60,539 bases of DNA, from the NCBI GenBank assembly GCA_003249095.1, contig QBMS01000001.1:1-60539 (forward strand), given 5' to 3'. The first letter of the stretch is position 1. Every line of letters begins with the position of its first letter. The notes under the pieces were generated by a model. That model saw nothing but the letters and a program-made list of their open reading frames with translations. It ran no database searches and was not told the DNA's origin. The DNA comes from Snowella sp. Lineage in GTDB: Bacteria; Cyanobacteriota; Cyanobacteriia; Cyanobacteriales; Microcystaceae. The translations under genes were made by a program, and so were the position numbers. Positions 1 through 8,355 of this stretch are shown piece by piece.

Positions 1-209
1 GTATTATACGTTTCTGAATATAGTGACTCACATTTTTGACAGATAAATATTTTTCTCTCTCCATTATTTTTCGTTTTGTAATGAGAATGAATTTTCACTT
101 CCTCGCTGTGACAATGAGGACAGTCTCGTTTAAATAATTCTTTTTCTTTCCCATTGCAAAATATAGAATCATTAAACTCTTGGATTGGCTTTATCTTTTG
201 GATTGACAT
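1..209 (-). CDS. Zinc-ribbon protein, transposase-like N-terminus (cut by window edge)
   Basis: Reading the minus strand from an ATG at 209 gives 69 open codons that run off the left end. The start is preceded by a purine-rich GGAGAGAGAG stretch that serves as a ribosome binding site. The peptide has two CxxC pairs (CPHC near residue 32 and CQKC near residue 57) separated by basic residues, the pattern of the zinc-ribbon that opens IS1-like and related transposases. The catalytic part would lie outside the window, so neither family nor intactness can be judged. It could also be another small zinc-binding protein. The link to transposition rests on the motif pattern only. Confidence 0.5.
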   Translation of the reverse strand, partial: MSIQKIKPIQEFNDSIFCNGKEKELFKRDCPHCHSEEVKIHSHYKTKNNGERKIFICQKCESLYSETYN

Positions 210-392
210 ACTCTCTCTCCTTTTTTTACCGATTTATTTATAGTATTATTACCCTTAACACCCCTGTAAAGTTATAACCATTACTTCCAAGCTTATATTT
301 GCTTCTTTGTTTCTCTAATCCTTTGCCCAGTAATCCTTTCTGCCTTTAATCAGGCTGAACCATTGCCTTGCCGATATTTTTAAGAAAATCCT

Positions 393-415
393 GTAGGGGC
401 GTAAGGCTTACGCCC
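393..415. repeat. Hairpin repeat, GTAGGGGC family
   Basis: GTAGGGGC is followed by a palindromic core so that GGGCGTAAG pairs with CTTACGCCC around a single G (9-bp arms). A near-identical copy with one changed base sits at 12721-12743. Confidence 0.8.
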
Positions 416-530
416 AATAAAATAGTCTAACTGCCCTCAACTCCATTTAATTTAGTTTGATTTTGGCGTTAAAGATCAGATTTTAAGGAACAAGGATTTA
501 ATAAGTTGTGCATTCAAGATTCCGATTTCT

Positions 531-555
531 GTAGGGACATAATACCATTATGTCC
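531..555. repeat. Hairpin repeat, GTAGGGAC variant
   Basis: GTAGGGAC opens a hairpin with arms GGACATAAT and ATTATGTCC around ACC. The same element with one core difference recurs at 39281-39305. Confidence 0.8.
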
Positions 556-604
556 ATAATCTCAACGGTCAACAGACAATGTATTGCTTGATAGACGCAT
601 AAAA

Positions 605-629
605 GGGCTTAACAGTGTTAAGCCCCTAC
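605..629. repeat. Hairpin repeat, GTAGGGGC family, reverse orientation
   Basis: The arms GGGCTTAACA and TGTTAAGCCC flank one G, followed by CTAC, the complement of the family's GTAG end. A run of A follows directly. Confidence 0.8.
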
Positions 630-740
630 AAAAAAAGAATGATTTTAGGGATAGGAACCTACAATCTTAAGAATTAAGAACAAAAGTATTTTTAAGGTCT
701 GTTGACAACAGAAAAAGCACAGGTTATTTATTTTTCATTC

Positions 741-1208
741 CTAAACATTGCCAAAGGTTTCTTGTAAAATTTCATCATTATCATCAGCAATTGTCGCGAC
801 AAGAGTAATAGCCCGCGAAATTTCTCCAGGAGACAAATCCGCAACCGCCCTTTGTAAAACCACCACCACTGCGTCATTCATGATGGCAAAACGGGTTTCT
901 AAGGTTTCTGACCAATTCATGGTTAATAATTTTCGGGTTAATCCTGCCTCATCTCTGACGGGAAAGGTTAGGACACTGGCCCAAACGGTGAAAAGATCTT
1001 CGTCCGTTTCTCTCGTTAATTGCACAAACACTTCGACACTACCGTACTGAAACTTCCAGAGATAGCCGTGTTCGTTTTCGTGAACCATCGCGCTTTCATT
1101 TTGAGCCATGCTACCAATAACCGTTTCGATCACTGACTGATGGCTATCGGGAATGAGGTTCTGTATGGTTGTTTCGACGGTTTCGGGGGTTTGGGTCTCG
1201 GCTGTCAT
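741..1208 (-). CDS. YbjN domain-containing protein
   Basis: The 155-residue protein has a Thr/Glu-rich N-terminal tail and then a compact alpha/beta domain typical of the YbjN family (CesT/type III chaperone-like fold). Visible features are the beta-strand stretch WKFQYGSVEVFVQL near residue 51, a central WxxVLTFPV strand, a helix after LLTMNW and a C-terminal acidic helix. In cyanobacteria these are cytosolic single-domain proteins of unclear role, often suggested to act as chaperone-like or regulatory partners. It is transcribed divergently from the TetR regulator at 1318, about 110 bases away, so the two could be linked. The family call is by overall resemblance; no catalytic residues are expected. 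Confidence 0.75.
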   Translation of the reverse strand: MTAETQTPETVETTIQNLIPDSHQSVIETVIGSMAQNESAMVHENEHGYLWKFQYGSVEVFVQLTRETDEDLFTVWASVLTFPVRDEAGLTRKLLTMNWSETLETRFAIMNDAVVVVLQRAVADLSPGEISRAITLVATIADDNDEILQETFGNV

Positions 1209-1317
1209 GATAAAAAGAGATTTAATGAATGATTAAGATCATCTTTGTATTATCCCATCAGATACCTTAGCGCAAACAGAAATTTTGCTAATTTTTTAAG
1301 ACTATTTCTAAAAAGCT

Positions 1318-2040
1318 ATGAAACGTTATATGAAGACAGTCTGGAATCTGTTGGATAAATACAGGAGAATAGCGATAAGTGAATTAGAGCAATGGGTTTT
1401 CGCCATGCAAGGATTGCAATCGAAATTTTTTTCTGACCGTGACCGTCAGGCTACAACGGAAGAATCGACTCGTACTCGAATTTTACAGTCGGCTTTGCGG
1501 CTTTTTGCGACCCAGGGTTTTGAAGGAACAACGACGAAGGACTTGGCCCAGGCGGCTAATGTGTCAGAAGGAACTTTATTTCGCTATTTTACCAATAAAA
1601 AAGCTATTCTAGTCGAAGTTGCCACCGAGGGCTGGATTGAGATTTTAACGGATTTATTGACAGAGTTAAGTGAAATGGGCAGTTATAAGGCGATCGCCCA
1701 GGTGATGCGCCATCGAATGTTGCGGATGCAGGAAAATAAGCATTTATTACAGGTTTGTTTTGTGGAAGCTCAATTTCATCCCGAACTCCGCGATCGCATT
1801 CAATTAGAAATTATCGCCAAAATGACGGATGTGGCCGAAGCTTTTTTTGAAACGGCAATGAAGAAGGGCATTTATCGTCAAATGAATCCTAAAATTGTTG
1901 CCCAGGTCTTTTTGGGAATGTTCGCTGTAGCGGGTTTTTCGGAACAAACCATCGATCCCCATGCCTCCCCCAAAGCGTTACAGGAAATGGCGGAAGGATT
2001 GGCCGATATTTTTTTAAATGGGGTTTTGGTAAAAGACTAA
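1318..2040 (+). CDS. TetR/AcrR family transcriptional regulator
   Basis: A TetR-type DNA-binding domain spans roughly residues 55-105. The sequence shows the first helix (RILQSALRLFATQGFEGTT), the helix-turn-helix around DLAQAANVSEGTLFRYF and the following KKAIL. The remaining C-terminal half is all helical, as expected for the ligand-binding and dimerisation part. A C-terminal run HASPKALQEMAEGLADIF closes the last helix. The frame is open 54 residues before the HTH, longer than usual. An internal ATG at 1405 would give a 211-residue protein of normal TetR length, and neither start has a clear Shine-Dalgarno. It probably represses itself and/or a neighbouring gene such as the divergent YbjN gene. 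The ligand is unknown. Confidence 0.85.
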   Translation: MKRYMKTVWNLLDKYRRIAISELEQWVFAMQGLQSKFFSDRDRQATTEESTRTRILQSALRLFATQGFEGTTTKDLAQAANVSEGTLFRYFTNKKAILVEVATEGWIEILTDLLTELSEMGSYKAIAQVMRHRMLRMQENKHLLQVCFVEAQFHPELRDRIQLEIIAKMTDVAEAFFETAMKKGIYRQMNPKIVAQVFLGMFAVAGFSEQTIDPHASPKALQEMAEGLADIFLNGVLVKD

Positions 2041-2131
2041 AAAATAAAAAATAAATCAGATCGGCAGAGGATCAAAGAAGCGCGACCAAATCGCCTTAAA
2101 TTAAAGAGAGACTTGTTTTTGATCAAAGCCC

Positions 2132-3349
2132 ATGAATCCCGTTGCCAAACCATCCAACCCCAACCCATCGGTTAGCAAAAATGCTGCGGTCAAAGATTGG
2201 TCATGGCCCTTTTGGTATCTGGTTCCGATTTATCCCTACAACCAAAAACGAACCATCAGAATTGAAGTCGTCAAAGATTGGATCTGGACATTTGAACAGG
2301 TGCAGGGCATTTTTTATGTCGTTGTTCCCATCCGCATGACCGTCATTCGGCTAGAAAAAGGAGGATTATTAGTATATGCGCCCGTTGCTCCGACTCCTGA
2401 ATGTATCCGCTTGATGCAGGAATTGGTGGCCCAATATGGAGAAGTCAAATATATCATTCTGCCCACCATTTCAGGCTTAGAACATAAGGTTTCCGTTGGC
2501 CCCTTTGCCCGCTATTTCCCGATCGCCCAGATTTTTGTCGCGCCCAATCAATGGAGTTTTCCCGTCAATTTGCCCCTCAGTTGGCTCGGTTTCCCGAAGG
2601 AGCGCACCCAGATTTTACCCTTTGATAGTTCTAAAACGCCCTTTTTCGATGAATTTGACTATGCCATTTTGGGGCCGATTGATCTCAGGCTGGGACAGTT
2701 TGGAGAAGTTGCTTTTTTCCATCGGCGATCGCAGACTTTGTTAGTCACCGATTTAGTCATTTCCCTACCCGAAAAACCTCCCGCCGTTTTAGCCCTCGAT
2801 CCCTATCCCCTTTTATTTCATGCCAAAGACAAAGCCTCCGATGCTATTCAGGATAATGAAAGCGATCGCATCAAAGGTTGGCAACGGATTTGTTTATTTG
2901 CCCTCTATTTCCAAGCCAGTAGCCTGGAAGTTCCCCATTGGTTAGCGGTGTGGCAGGACTCCAGAGAGGCGGCAGATCATTCCTTAAAGGCTTATTTTGG
3001 CTTATTTCCCCTTAAATGGAAAAAAGATTGGCAACAAACCTTTGATACCCTGCGCGGTGGGGGTCGATTATTGGTGGCTCCCATTCTTCAGCAATTAATT
3101 CTCAATCGACAACCCCAGGAAACCCTAAATTGGGCCAATAAAATTGCTACTTGGGATTTTTCGCGTCTGATTTCCTGTCATTTTGATGCGCCTGTTACGG
3201 TTAAACCCGAAGAATTTCGTCAAGCATTTTCTTTTTTAGAAAAATCTTGTCCAGCATCCCAGCGTTTACCCGTTAAGGATTTAGCAACTTTGCAAAAAAT
3301 CGATCAGTTTCTTTACCGTTGGAAAATAACACCGCCTCCTAAACATTAG
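2132..3349 (+). CDS. DUF4336 domain-containing protein
   Basis: This 405-residue protein matches the cyanobacterial/plant DUF4336 family. The N-terminal half has WSWPFWYLVPIYPYN and then a metallo-beta-lactamase-like strand order (MTVIRLEKGGLLVYAPVAPT, then a conserved LEHKVSVGPFARYFP segment). The classical HxHxDH zinc motif of true metallo-beta-lactamases is not present, so hydrolase activity is doubtful. A C-terminal helical part contains SRLISCHFDAPV, usual for the family. It follows the TetR gene by about 90 bases on the same strand and could be controlled by it. Function is unknown. A hairpin repeat lies just behind the stop codon. Confidence 0.8.
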   Translation: MNPVAKPSNPNPSVSKNAAVKDWSWPFWYLVPIYPYNQKRTIRIEVVKDWIWTFEQVQGIFYVVVPIRMTVIRLEKGGLLVYAPVAPTPECIRLMQELVAQYGEVKYIILPTISGLEHKVSVGPFARYFPIAQIFVAPNQWSFPVNLPLSWLGFPKERTQILPFDSSKTPFFDEFDYAILGPIDLRLGQFGEVAFFHRRSQTLLVTDLVISLPEKPPAVLALDPYPLLFHAKDKASDAIQDNESDRIKGWQRICLFALYFQASSLEVPHWLAVWQDSREAADHSLKAYFGLFPLKWKKDWQQTFDTLRGGGRLLVAPILQQLILNRQPQETLNWANKIATWDFSRLISCHFDAPVTVKPEEFRQAFSFLEKSCPASQRLPVKDLATLQKIDQFLYRWKITPPPKH

Positions 3350-3365
3350 ACATCTCCAAGAATTA

Positions 3366-3394
3366 AGTAAGGGCAATTCATGAATTGCCCCTAC
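3366..3394. repeat. Hairpin repeat, GTAGGGGC family (extended copy)
   Basis: The arms GGGCAATTCA and TGAATTGCCC form a perfect 20-base palindrome ending in CTAC. The flanks (ATCTCCAAGAATT before, AAAGGTTTCAA after) resemble those of the copy at 5598-5625, so the repeated unit is about 60-70 bases. It lies 17 bases after the DUF4336 stop and may also end that transcript. Confidence 0.8.
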
Positions 3395-3626
3395 CAAAGG
3401 TTTCAATCGATGCACTCTTTATTTCTGGAGATATCTATTAGTAGAAGCAATTTAGGGATCTAATGGCCGCATTTCTTTGGTATAAAAGATTACACAATCA
3501 ACTTCACTAAAAATTTTTCAATCACGACAGTTTTGATTTTTCTAAAAGTCCGATAGTTTTCATAATCGAGTGAGTTCACTTTACGAGTATTAAGTCATAA
3601 TATTAATTATTCTAATAGATTTAACC

Positions 3627-5204
3627 ATGCCTAATGTGACTGATTTAACGATGATTAAACCCTTGATAACCATTTTGATCGTGGACGATTCCGAAAGTGA
3701 TTGTTTGACCTATCGTCGTTATTTACAGTCAGACCGCGATCACAACTATCGCATTTTAGAAGCCGAAACCCTGGAAGAAGGGTTAGAACTATGGCAATCC
3801 GAGACTCCTGATGGTGTGTTGCTGGACTATCGACTGCCTGATGGCGATGGATTAGAGTTTTTGGAAATTTTAGCAGAAGGAAAAGTTGATCCCAAGCTTC
3901 CTATCATTTTTCTCACAGGGAATGGAGATGAGCGGACAGCCGTGAAAGCAATGAAATTAGGGGCGATCAATTATTTAATTAAAGAAGATCTGACTCCTTT
4001 TATAATGTATCACAACATTCAAAAAATATTTGAACACAGCTTGGCACAATCTAAACTTCAAAAAGCCGAACATAAGTATCGTCATCTTGTTGAACAAATT
4101 CCAGGGATTGTCTATACTTCTCCTCTAAGCTTTAGTTCTCAATATGCCTACATCAGTCCCTACATCAAAGTTCTCTTAGGGATTGATCCCGATCAATGGA
4201 TTGCAGGTTTTTTGAATAATAGTTGGCTCACTCATATTTATCCTGAAGATCGTGAATGGGTATTGAAAAAAATTGAAACCGCGATCGCTAAAAAAACAAC
4301 ATTCCAAGCTGAATATCGCATGATCCATCAAGATGGGCGTATTATTTGGGTCAAAGATTTAGCCACCTTAGAGTTAGCTGAAGATCAAACAACTCAGGTG
4401 TTGCAAGGAGTTGCCATTGATATTACCGATCTCAAAATTGCAGAAGAAAAACTAGCTATCTCTTTGGAAAAAGAAAAAGAATTGAGTCAACTGCGAGCCC
4501 GTTTTATTACCACCGCATCCCATGAATTTCGGACTCCCTTAACGGTTATTTTATCATCGGCATCTATTCTACAAAAATATGATGATCGGTTGACTAAGGA
4601 AAAACGTCACAAGCACTTAGAAGTTATCCAAAAAACCGTCAAACACATGACAAAACTGTTAGAAGAGGTCTTAACTATTAATAGTATGGAACAGGCTGAG
4701 AGAATTTTTAACCCCGAATGCTCTGATGTACTGATTTTTTGTCGTAATCTGAACCATGAAATAGAAGCCAAAGAGTCTAATTGTAAAATTAATTTTATCT
4801 ATCATTTGAATGATATTCAGTCAGATAATCCTAGACCAGATGAAACTTTCATTGCTAAATTTGACATCAACTTATTACAACAAATTTTGAGCAATCTTTT
4901 GAGTAATGCCGTTAAATATTCTCCCCAAAATCCCCTCATCGATTTTTCCCTATCCCTAGAGCAGGAGAATCTTATTTTTCAAGTTCGCGATCGCGGCATA
5001 GGAATCCCTGAGAATGATCTGGGACATCTATTTGAACCTTTTCATCGAGGTTCCAACGTAGGAGATATTGATGGCAGAGGTTTGGGATTATCTATCCTGA
5101 AACACTGCGTTGATCTCCATCAAGGGACTATTACGGTAGATAGCAAAATCAATCAAGGTACAGCCGTTACGGTGACGATCCCCTATTGGACAGAAAATAA
5201 TTAA
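3627..5204 (+). CDS. Response regulator receiver-PAS-sensor histidine kinase
   Basis: The 525 residues read in order as follows. A CheY-like receiver (about 14-130) has the acidic pair D20-D21, phospho-acceptor D67 in LLDYRLPDGDG and the conserved Lys in LIKED. A PAS/PAC domain (about 145-275) ends in GVAIDITD. A short coiled coil leads to HisKA with the H-box ASHEFRTPL (His299), and an HATPase_c domain carries the N-box LLSNAVKYS, G1 box DRGIGIP and G2 box GRGLGLSI. There are no membrane segments, so it is a soluble kinase that receives a phosphoryl signal and a PAS-sensed signal. An alternative start at 3651 (MIKPLITIL) would trim eight residues. No partner regulator is adjacent. The spacer upstream is about 280 bases and AT-rich. 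Confidence 0.92.
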   Translation: MPNVTDLTMIKPLITILIVDDSESDCLTYRRYLQSDRDHNYRILEAETLEEGLELWQSETPDGVLLDYRLPDGDGLEFLEILAEGKVDPKLPIIFLTGNGDERTAVKAMKLGAINYLIKEDLTPFIMYHNIQKIFEHSLAQSKLQKAEHKYRHLVEQIPGIVYTSPLSFSSQYAYISPYIKVLLGIDPDQWIAGFLNNSWLTHIYPEDREWVLKKIETAIAKKTTFQAEYRMIHQDGRIIWVKDLATLELAEDQTTQVLQGVAIDITDLKIAEEKLAISLEKEKELSQLRARFITTASHEFRTPLTVILSSASILQKYDDRLTKEKRHKHLEVIQKTVKHMTKLLEEVLTINSMEQAERIFNPECSDVLIFCRNLNHEIEAKESNCKINFIYHLNDIQSDNPRPDETFIAKFDINLLQQILSNLLSNAVKYSPQNPLIDFSLSLEQENLIFQVRDRGIGIPENDLGHLFEPFHRGSNVGDIDGRGLGLSILKHCVDLHQGTITVDSKINQGTAVTVTIPYWTENN

Positions 5205-5287
5205 CTAGGGAAAGAAGTATCCTAAAAAAAATATGGTGATAATTCTAGAAATTGTCCTAAAAGGGGGGATTATTCTAAGAAATTCTC

Positions 5288-5488
5288 TTAATTGTAATAA
5301 TCATTATTTTTAACAGCCCCAATGGATTCTTCATCTTGATTAATACAATCAGGATTTTTAGCAAAATTACAAACCCTGGCCCACAGTTTTGCTCTTGTTC
5401 CCGATGGCCCCACAGAAAACACAACCTTTGCTCCGTTCTCAATGGTTACGCCGCAGACTGGACAGACTTCACTGGTGAATTCAGACAT
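5288..5488 (-). CDS. Small zinc-ribbon-like protein
   Basis: A 66-residue protein with a CPVCG knuckle near residue 9 and a second cysteine pair further on (VCNFAKNPDC), compatible with one structural zinc site. The middle part (GAKVVFSVGPSGTRAKLWARVC) is well ordered, with a normal codon pattern, and the gene stands alone on the minus strand. Similar short conserved proteins of unknown function occur in cyanobacteria. Function cannot be inferred from the context. It converges with the histidine kinase upstream. Confidence 0.65.
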   Translation of the reverse strand: MSEFTSEVCPVCGVTIENGAKVVFSVGPSGTRAKLWARVCNFAKNPDCINQDEESIGAVKNNDYYN

Positions 5489-5597
5489 GAGTATTTATTC
5501 CTATTGGCACATCGTTTGAGAAACGATAACGGATGATGCCAAAATAAAACCGCTACTTTTGTTACCGTTTTATAAATTAGATATCTCCAACAATTGA

Positions 5598-5625
5598 GTA
5601 GGGGTCATTCATGAATTTCCCCTAC
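5598..5625. repeat. Hairpin repeat, GTAGGGG family (extended copy)
   Basis: GTAGGGG and CCCCTAC enclose TCATTCATGAATTT, giving a near-perfect hairpin. The outer flanks match those of the repeat at 3366-3394 (ATCTCCAA before, AAGG-TTTCAA after), which makes these two copies of one longer element. Confidence 0.8.
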
Positions 5626-5654
5626 TAAGGATTTCAACATTACCAAGCTGAATA

Positions 5655-6473
5655 TTACCAAGCTGAATAGCGATCGCGTCCCCATTGAGATTGGGAAGGA
5701 GATGAGGTGTTATTGAGATACAAAGGAGCTTGGACAGTGAGGGTTAAATCTTGACTCGGATTAATCGTCATCACTTCCTTGGTTCCGCCGCCAATAATGC
5801 CTGCCTGGGGTAAGCCCCATCCTGCTAAAGCACCAAAAGCCGCGCCTCCTAAGACTTCTAGAGCATTAATATGGCGATCGCCCGTGACCCCTGCAATCAG
5901 AGTAGCCGCCCCCGCACCTGCAAGGGTTCCTGTAACAATATCGGCCGTTGAAGCTCCGACCTGAACCGCTTGGAAACCCACTAATTCACGGGAAGTCGCA
6001 TTGAAATTCACGCGTTGACCATTCTTGAGCGTAATTTGTTGAGCAAAAAACTGGACTCCATCCCTGGTAGGGCGTAGTTCTCCCAACACTTCACTCCCCG
6101 CAGGAATGAGGATATTACCATTGGATTGACGAACATTAGAGGCCGTATAGAGGGTGAGGGTACGAGACTCATTGGGGCTGATTTGAATCGTTTCAGATTC
6201 ATTGAAAGTCATCGGAATCGTTGTCCCAACGGGAATAGTCCCCTGATTAGGATTAGAGAAAGTTTGGCTTTGGTTGCGGTTAAAGGTGGGGACGCTCTGA
6301 TTACGGTTAAAGGTGGATGAGGGAGAAGGTGAACGCAAGAGATTGTAGCTGGTGTTGGTTTGGCGACGCGCAGGTTTGGCAGAAACAGGAACAAAGGAAC
6401 CTAATAGGGTTGTACCTACCAATAAAACCGCGATCGCTGCTTTTCCTGATTGTTTATGAATAAAGTTCAACAT
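5655..6473 (-). CDS. Secreted TrbI/VirB10-fold-like protein
   Basis: The protein (272 residues) begins with a signal peptide: basic start, hydrophobic segment AAIAVLLVGTTLLGSFV, then a VSAKP cleavage region. A low-complexity stretch with repeated TFNRNQS follows. The second half has the pattern seen in cyanobacterial proteins annotated as conjugal-transfer TrbI-like: LTLYTASNVRQSNGNILIPAGSEVLGEL, a glycine/alanine-rich helix pair near residues 180-225 (GTLAGAGAATLIAGV), and a final strand LTLTVQAPLYL. No other conjugation genes are present, so the fold similarity does not imply conjugation. An envelope role is the safer inference. It is divergent from the HNH gene downstream. Confidence 0.65.
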   Translation of the reverse strand: MLNFIHKQSGKAAIAVLLVGTTLLGSFVPVSAKPARRQTNTSYNLLRSPSPSSTFNRNQSVPTFNRNQSQTFSNPNQGTIPVGTTIPMTFNESETIQISPNESRTLTLYTASNVRQSNGNILIPAGSEVLGELRPTRDGVQFFAQQITLKNGQRVNFNATSRELVGFQAVQVGASTADIVTGTLAGAGAATLIAGVTGDRHINALEVLGGAAFGALAGWGLPQAGIIGGGTKEVMTINPSQDLTLTVQAPLYLNNTSSPSQSQWGRDRYSAW

Positions 6474-6719
6474 TGAAAATTCCTCTCCTGAAGTTGGGCG
6501 GTGGTCGGTTTAATCTCTACCGATATCTCTACCTTAGGTCTTTAGACTGGGGATGTCAGTCCCATCGCAGATGGAATATATGGGTTTTGTAGAAGATTTA
6601 TCGCTTTTTTTAGTAGAAAAAAGTAGAAAGAAAAACTGACCCAGGACAGCAGACAAAATAGGGAGAATTATGTTAGCATCAAAAAAATTTCCAACAAATT
6701 TAGTCCGACTTCCAGTTTC

Positions 6720-7220
6720 ATGAGTAAGGTTCTGGTGCTAAATGCTTCCTATGAACCGCTTAACATCACCAGTTGGCGGAGAGCGGTAGTTCTGTTGCTT
6801 AAGGGAAAAGCCGAGCAACTGGAACATAATGGCCATTTCATTTATACAGATTTTCCCTTTCCTACGGTTATTCGTCTTCGTCATTTCGTCAAAGTCCCCT
6901 ACAAGGAAATTCCCCTTACTCGGCGGAATCTGCTAGAACGCGATCGCCATACCTGCCAGTATTGCAACTATCGGGGGGAACAACTGACCCTGGATCATGT
7001 GATTCCTCGTTCTAGGGGAGGCGGAGATACCTGGGATAACTTAGTGGCCGCCTGTGTCAGATGTAATGTCAACAAAGGTAACCGCACCCCCAAAGAAGCA
7101 GGAATGCCCCTCACGATTCAACCCCGTCGCCCCTACAGTAGCCTCCATTTTGAACTGGTCAAACATACTAGGGGTGAACATAATCAGGAATGGCGCAAGT
7201 ATGTGATTGGGATTGATTAA
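6720..7220 (+). CDS. HNH endonuclease
   Basis: This 166-residue protein has the N-terminal VLVLNASYEPLNI segment and a central HNH nuclease module: CQYC, then LDHVIPRSRGG (H and the metal region), then NLVAACVRCNVNKGNRTP with the second cysteine pair and the final N/H position. This is the stand-alone HNH family widespread in cyanobacteria and many other bacteria, cytosolic and of uncertain target. It may serve DNA repair or recombination. The ATG at 6720 overlaps nothing and no strong ribosome site is visible. It is convergent with the ketosynthase gene, only nine bases away. It is not part of an intron or intein here. Confidence 0.85.
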   Translation: MSKVLVLNASYEPLNITSWRRAVVLLLKGKAEQLEHNGHFIYTDFPFPTVIRLRHFVKVPYKEIPLTRRNLLERDRHTCQYCNYRGEQLTLDHVIPRSRGGGDTWDNLVAACVRCNVNKGNRTPKEAGMPLTIQPRRPYSSLHFELVKHTRGEHNQEWRKYVIGID

Positions 7221-7229
7221 TGCCGATTT

Positions 7230-8345
7230 TTAAGCCGATAACGCGATCGCCGCATTTTGTCCCCCGAAACCAAAGCTGAGACAAAGAGCATGATTTATTG
7301 GTACAGATTGGGCATTTTTGACTAGATTTAAATCAAAATCTGAATCCTGTAAACCCACACAGGGCGGTAGGATTTGGGACTGTAACGCCATTAAACTCAA
7401 CCCAATGCCCAAGGCTCCCGAAGCCCCCAGGGTATGTCCTGTTGCACCCTTACTGGAACTCACCGCGACTTGTTCGGGAAAAATAGATTGAATCAAAGCG
7501 GCTTCTCGGCGATCGTTTAATTGGGTTCCTGTGCCGTGAGCGTGGATAAATTGAATGTCATTGGGGGTTAAATCACTTCGTTCCAAACAGTGTTTAATCG
7601 CCAAAGTTGCACTGTGATTATTTTCGGCGGGTGCGCTGACATGACTCGCATCACAGGTAAAGCCCCAACCTTTAATGGTTCCGTAAATTTTCGCACCTCG
7701 TTTTTGAGCTAATTCTAAAGATTCCAACACAAAAACAGCCCCTCCTTCCCCTAAAACTAAGCCCTCTCTCTGTTGGTCAAAGGGATAACAACCTGTTTTA
7801 GCTAAAGCTCCCATTTGTTGAAATCCTGCCAGGGTTAAAGGCGTGATCGGCACTTCTACGGCTCCTGCGATAACTCTTGCACAGCGTCCTTGTTGAATTA
7901 ATTCACAGCCCTGACTCACTGCTAAAATTCCTGTGGCACAGGCGGCCATGGGAGCTAAAACCATTGCTTGAGTGCCAATTTGACGAGCGGTTAAAATTGC
8001 GCCTTGGTGAGGGAGAGTTTCGAGCCAATCGATGGGGAATTGATCGGGAGAACGGGCGGACTGTTCCCACAAACCCTGACAACTCCGACTAGAGCCGATC
8101 GCGACGCCACAGTTTTCGAGGGGAAACACTAATTGAGCATCCTCTAGGGCCTCTTGGACAGTTATTTGCACAATTTGTCCCAGGCTAAGGGGAGAGTTAC
8201 CAATCATTGCTAAAGGAACGGGAGGAAACGTAGGAAAAGGCTGCTGGATTTGGATGCCAGATTTTCCCTGAATTAAATTCTGCCAACTTTCGGTTAAATT
8301 CCCTAAAACTGACCGTAAACCAATGCCCGTAATCGCAATATCCAA
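7230..8345 (-). CDS. Beta-ketoacyl-ACP synthase (KAS I/II type)
   Basis: The 371-residue thiolase-fold condensing enzyme shows the full catalytic triad: nucleophile Cys136 in MAACATG, first His in HAHGTGTQLND and second His in SKGATGHTLGASGA. The ending LSFGFGGQNAAI is typical. Members elongate acyl-ACP by decarboxylative condensation with malonyl-ACP. It is about 40 residues shorter than standard FabF, mostly in the N-terminal half, and the cap differs. It is therefore likely a second, specialised KAS rather than the housekeeping enzyme. It starts ten bases after the fni stop, so both are probably one transcript. The substrate is unknown. Confidence 0.85.
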   Translation of the reverse strand: MDIAITGIGLRSVLGNLTESWQNLIQGKSGIQIQQPFPTFPPVPLAMIGNSPLSLGQIVQITVQEALEDAQLVFPLENCGVAIGSSRSCQGLWEQSARSPDQFPIDWLETLPHQGAILTARQIGTQAMVLAPMAACATGILAVSQGCELIQQGRCARVIAGAVEVPITPLTLAGFQQMGALAKTGCYPFDQQREGLVLGEGGAVFVLESLELAQKRGAKIYGTIKGWGFTCDASHVSAPAENNHSATLAIKHCLERSDLTPNDIQFIHAHGTGTQLNDRREAALIQSIFPEQVAVSSSKGATGHTLGASGALGIGLSLMALQSQILPPCVGLQDSDFDLNLVKNAQSVPINHALCLSFGFGGQNAAIALSA

Positions 8346-8355
8346 GGTTATTCTC

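Larger units (their letters stand above)
210..740. other. Gene-free spacer with three hairpin repeats
   Basis: This stretch of about 530 bases holds no convincing coding frame on either strand. It contains three short hairpins of the GTAGGG family (listed separately), spaced within 240 bases of one another. The spacing between an element-like gene and ordinary genes suggests an accumulation site for small repeats. No RNA gene was recognised. Confidence 0.6.

Noticed and set aside
5655-6473. TrbI-like protein as evidence of a conjugation locus
   Set aside because: No other transfer genes, relaxase or origin are nearby; the likeness is in fold only.
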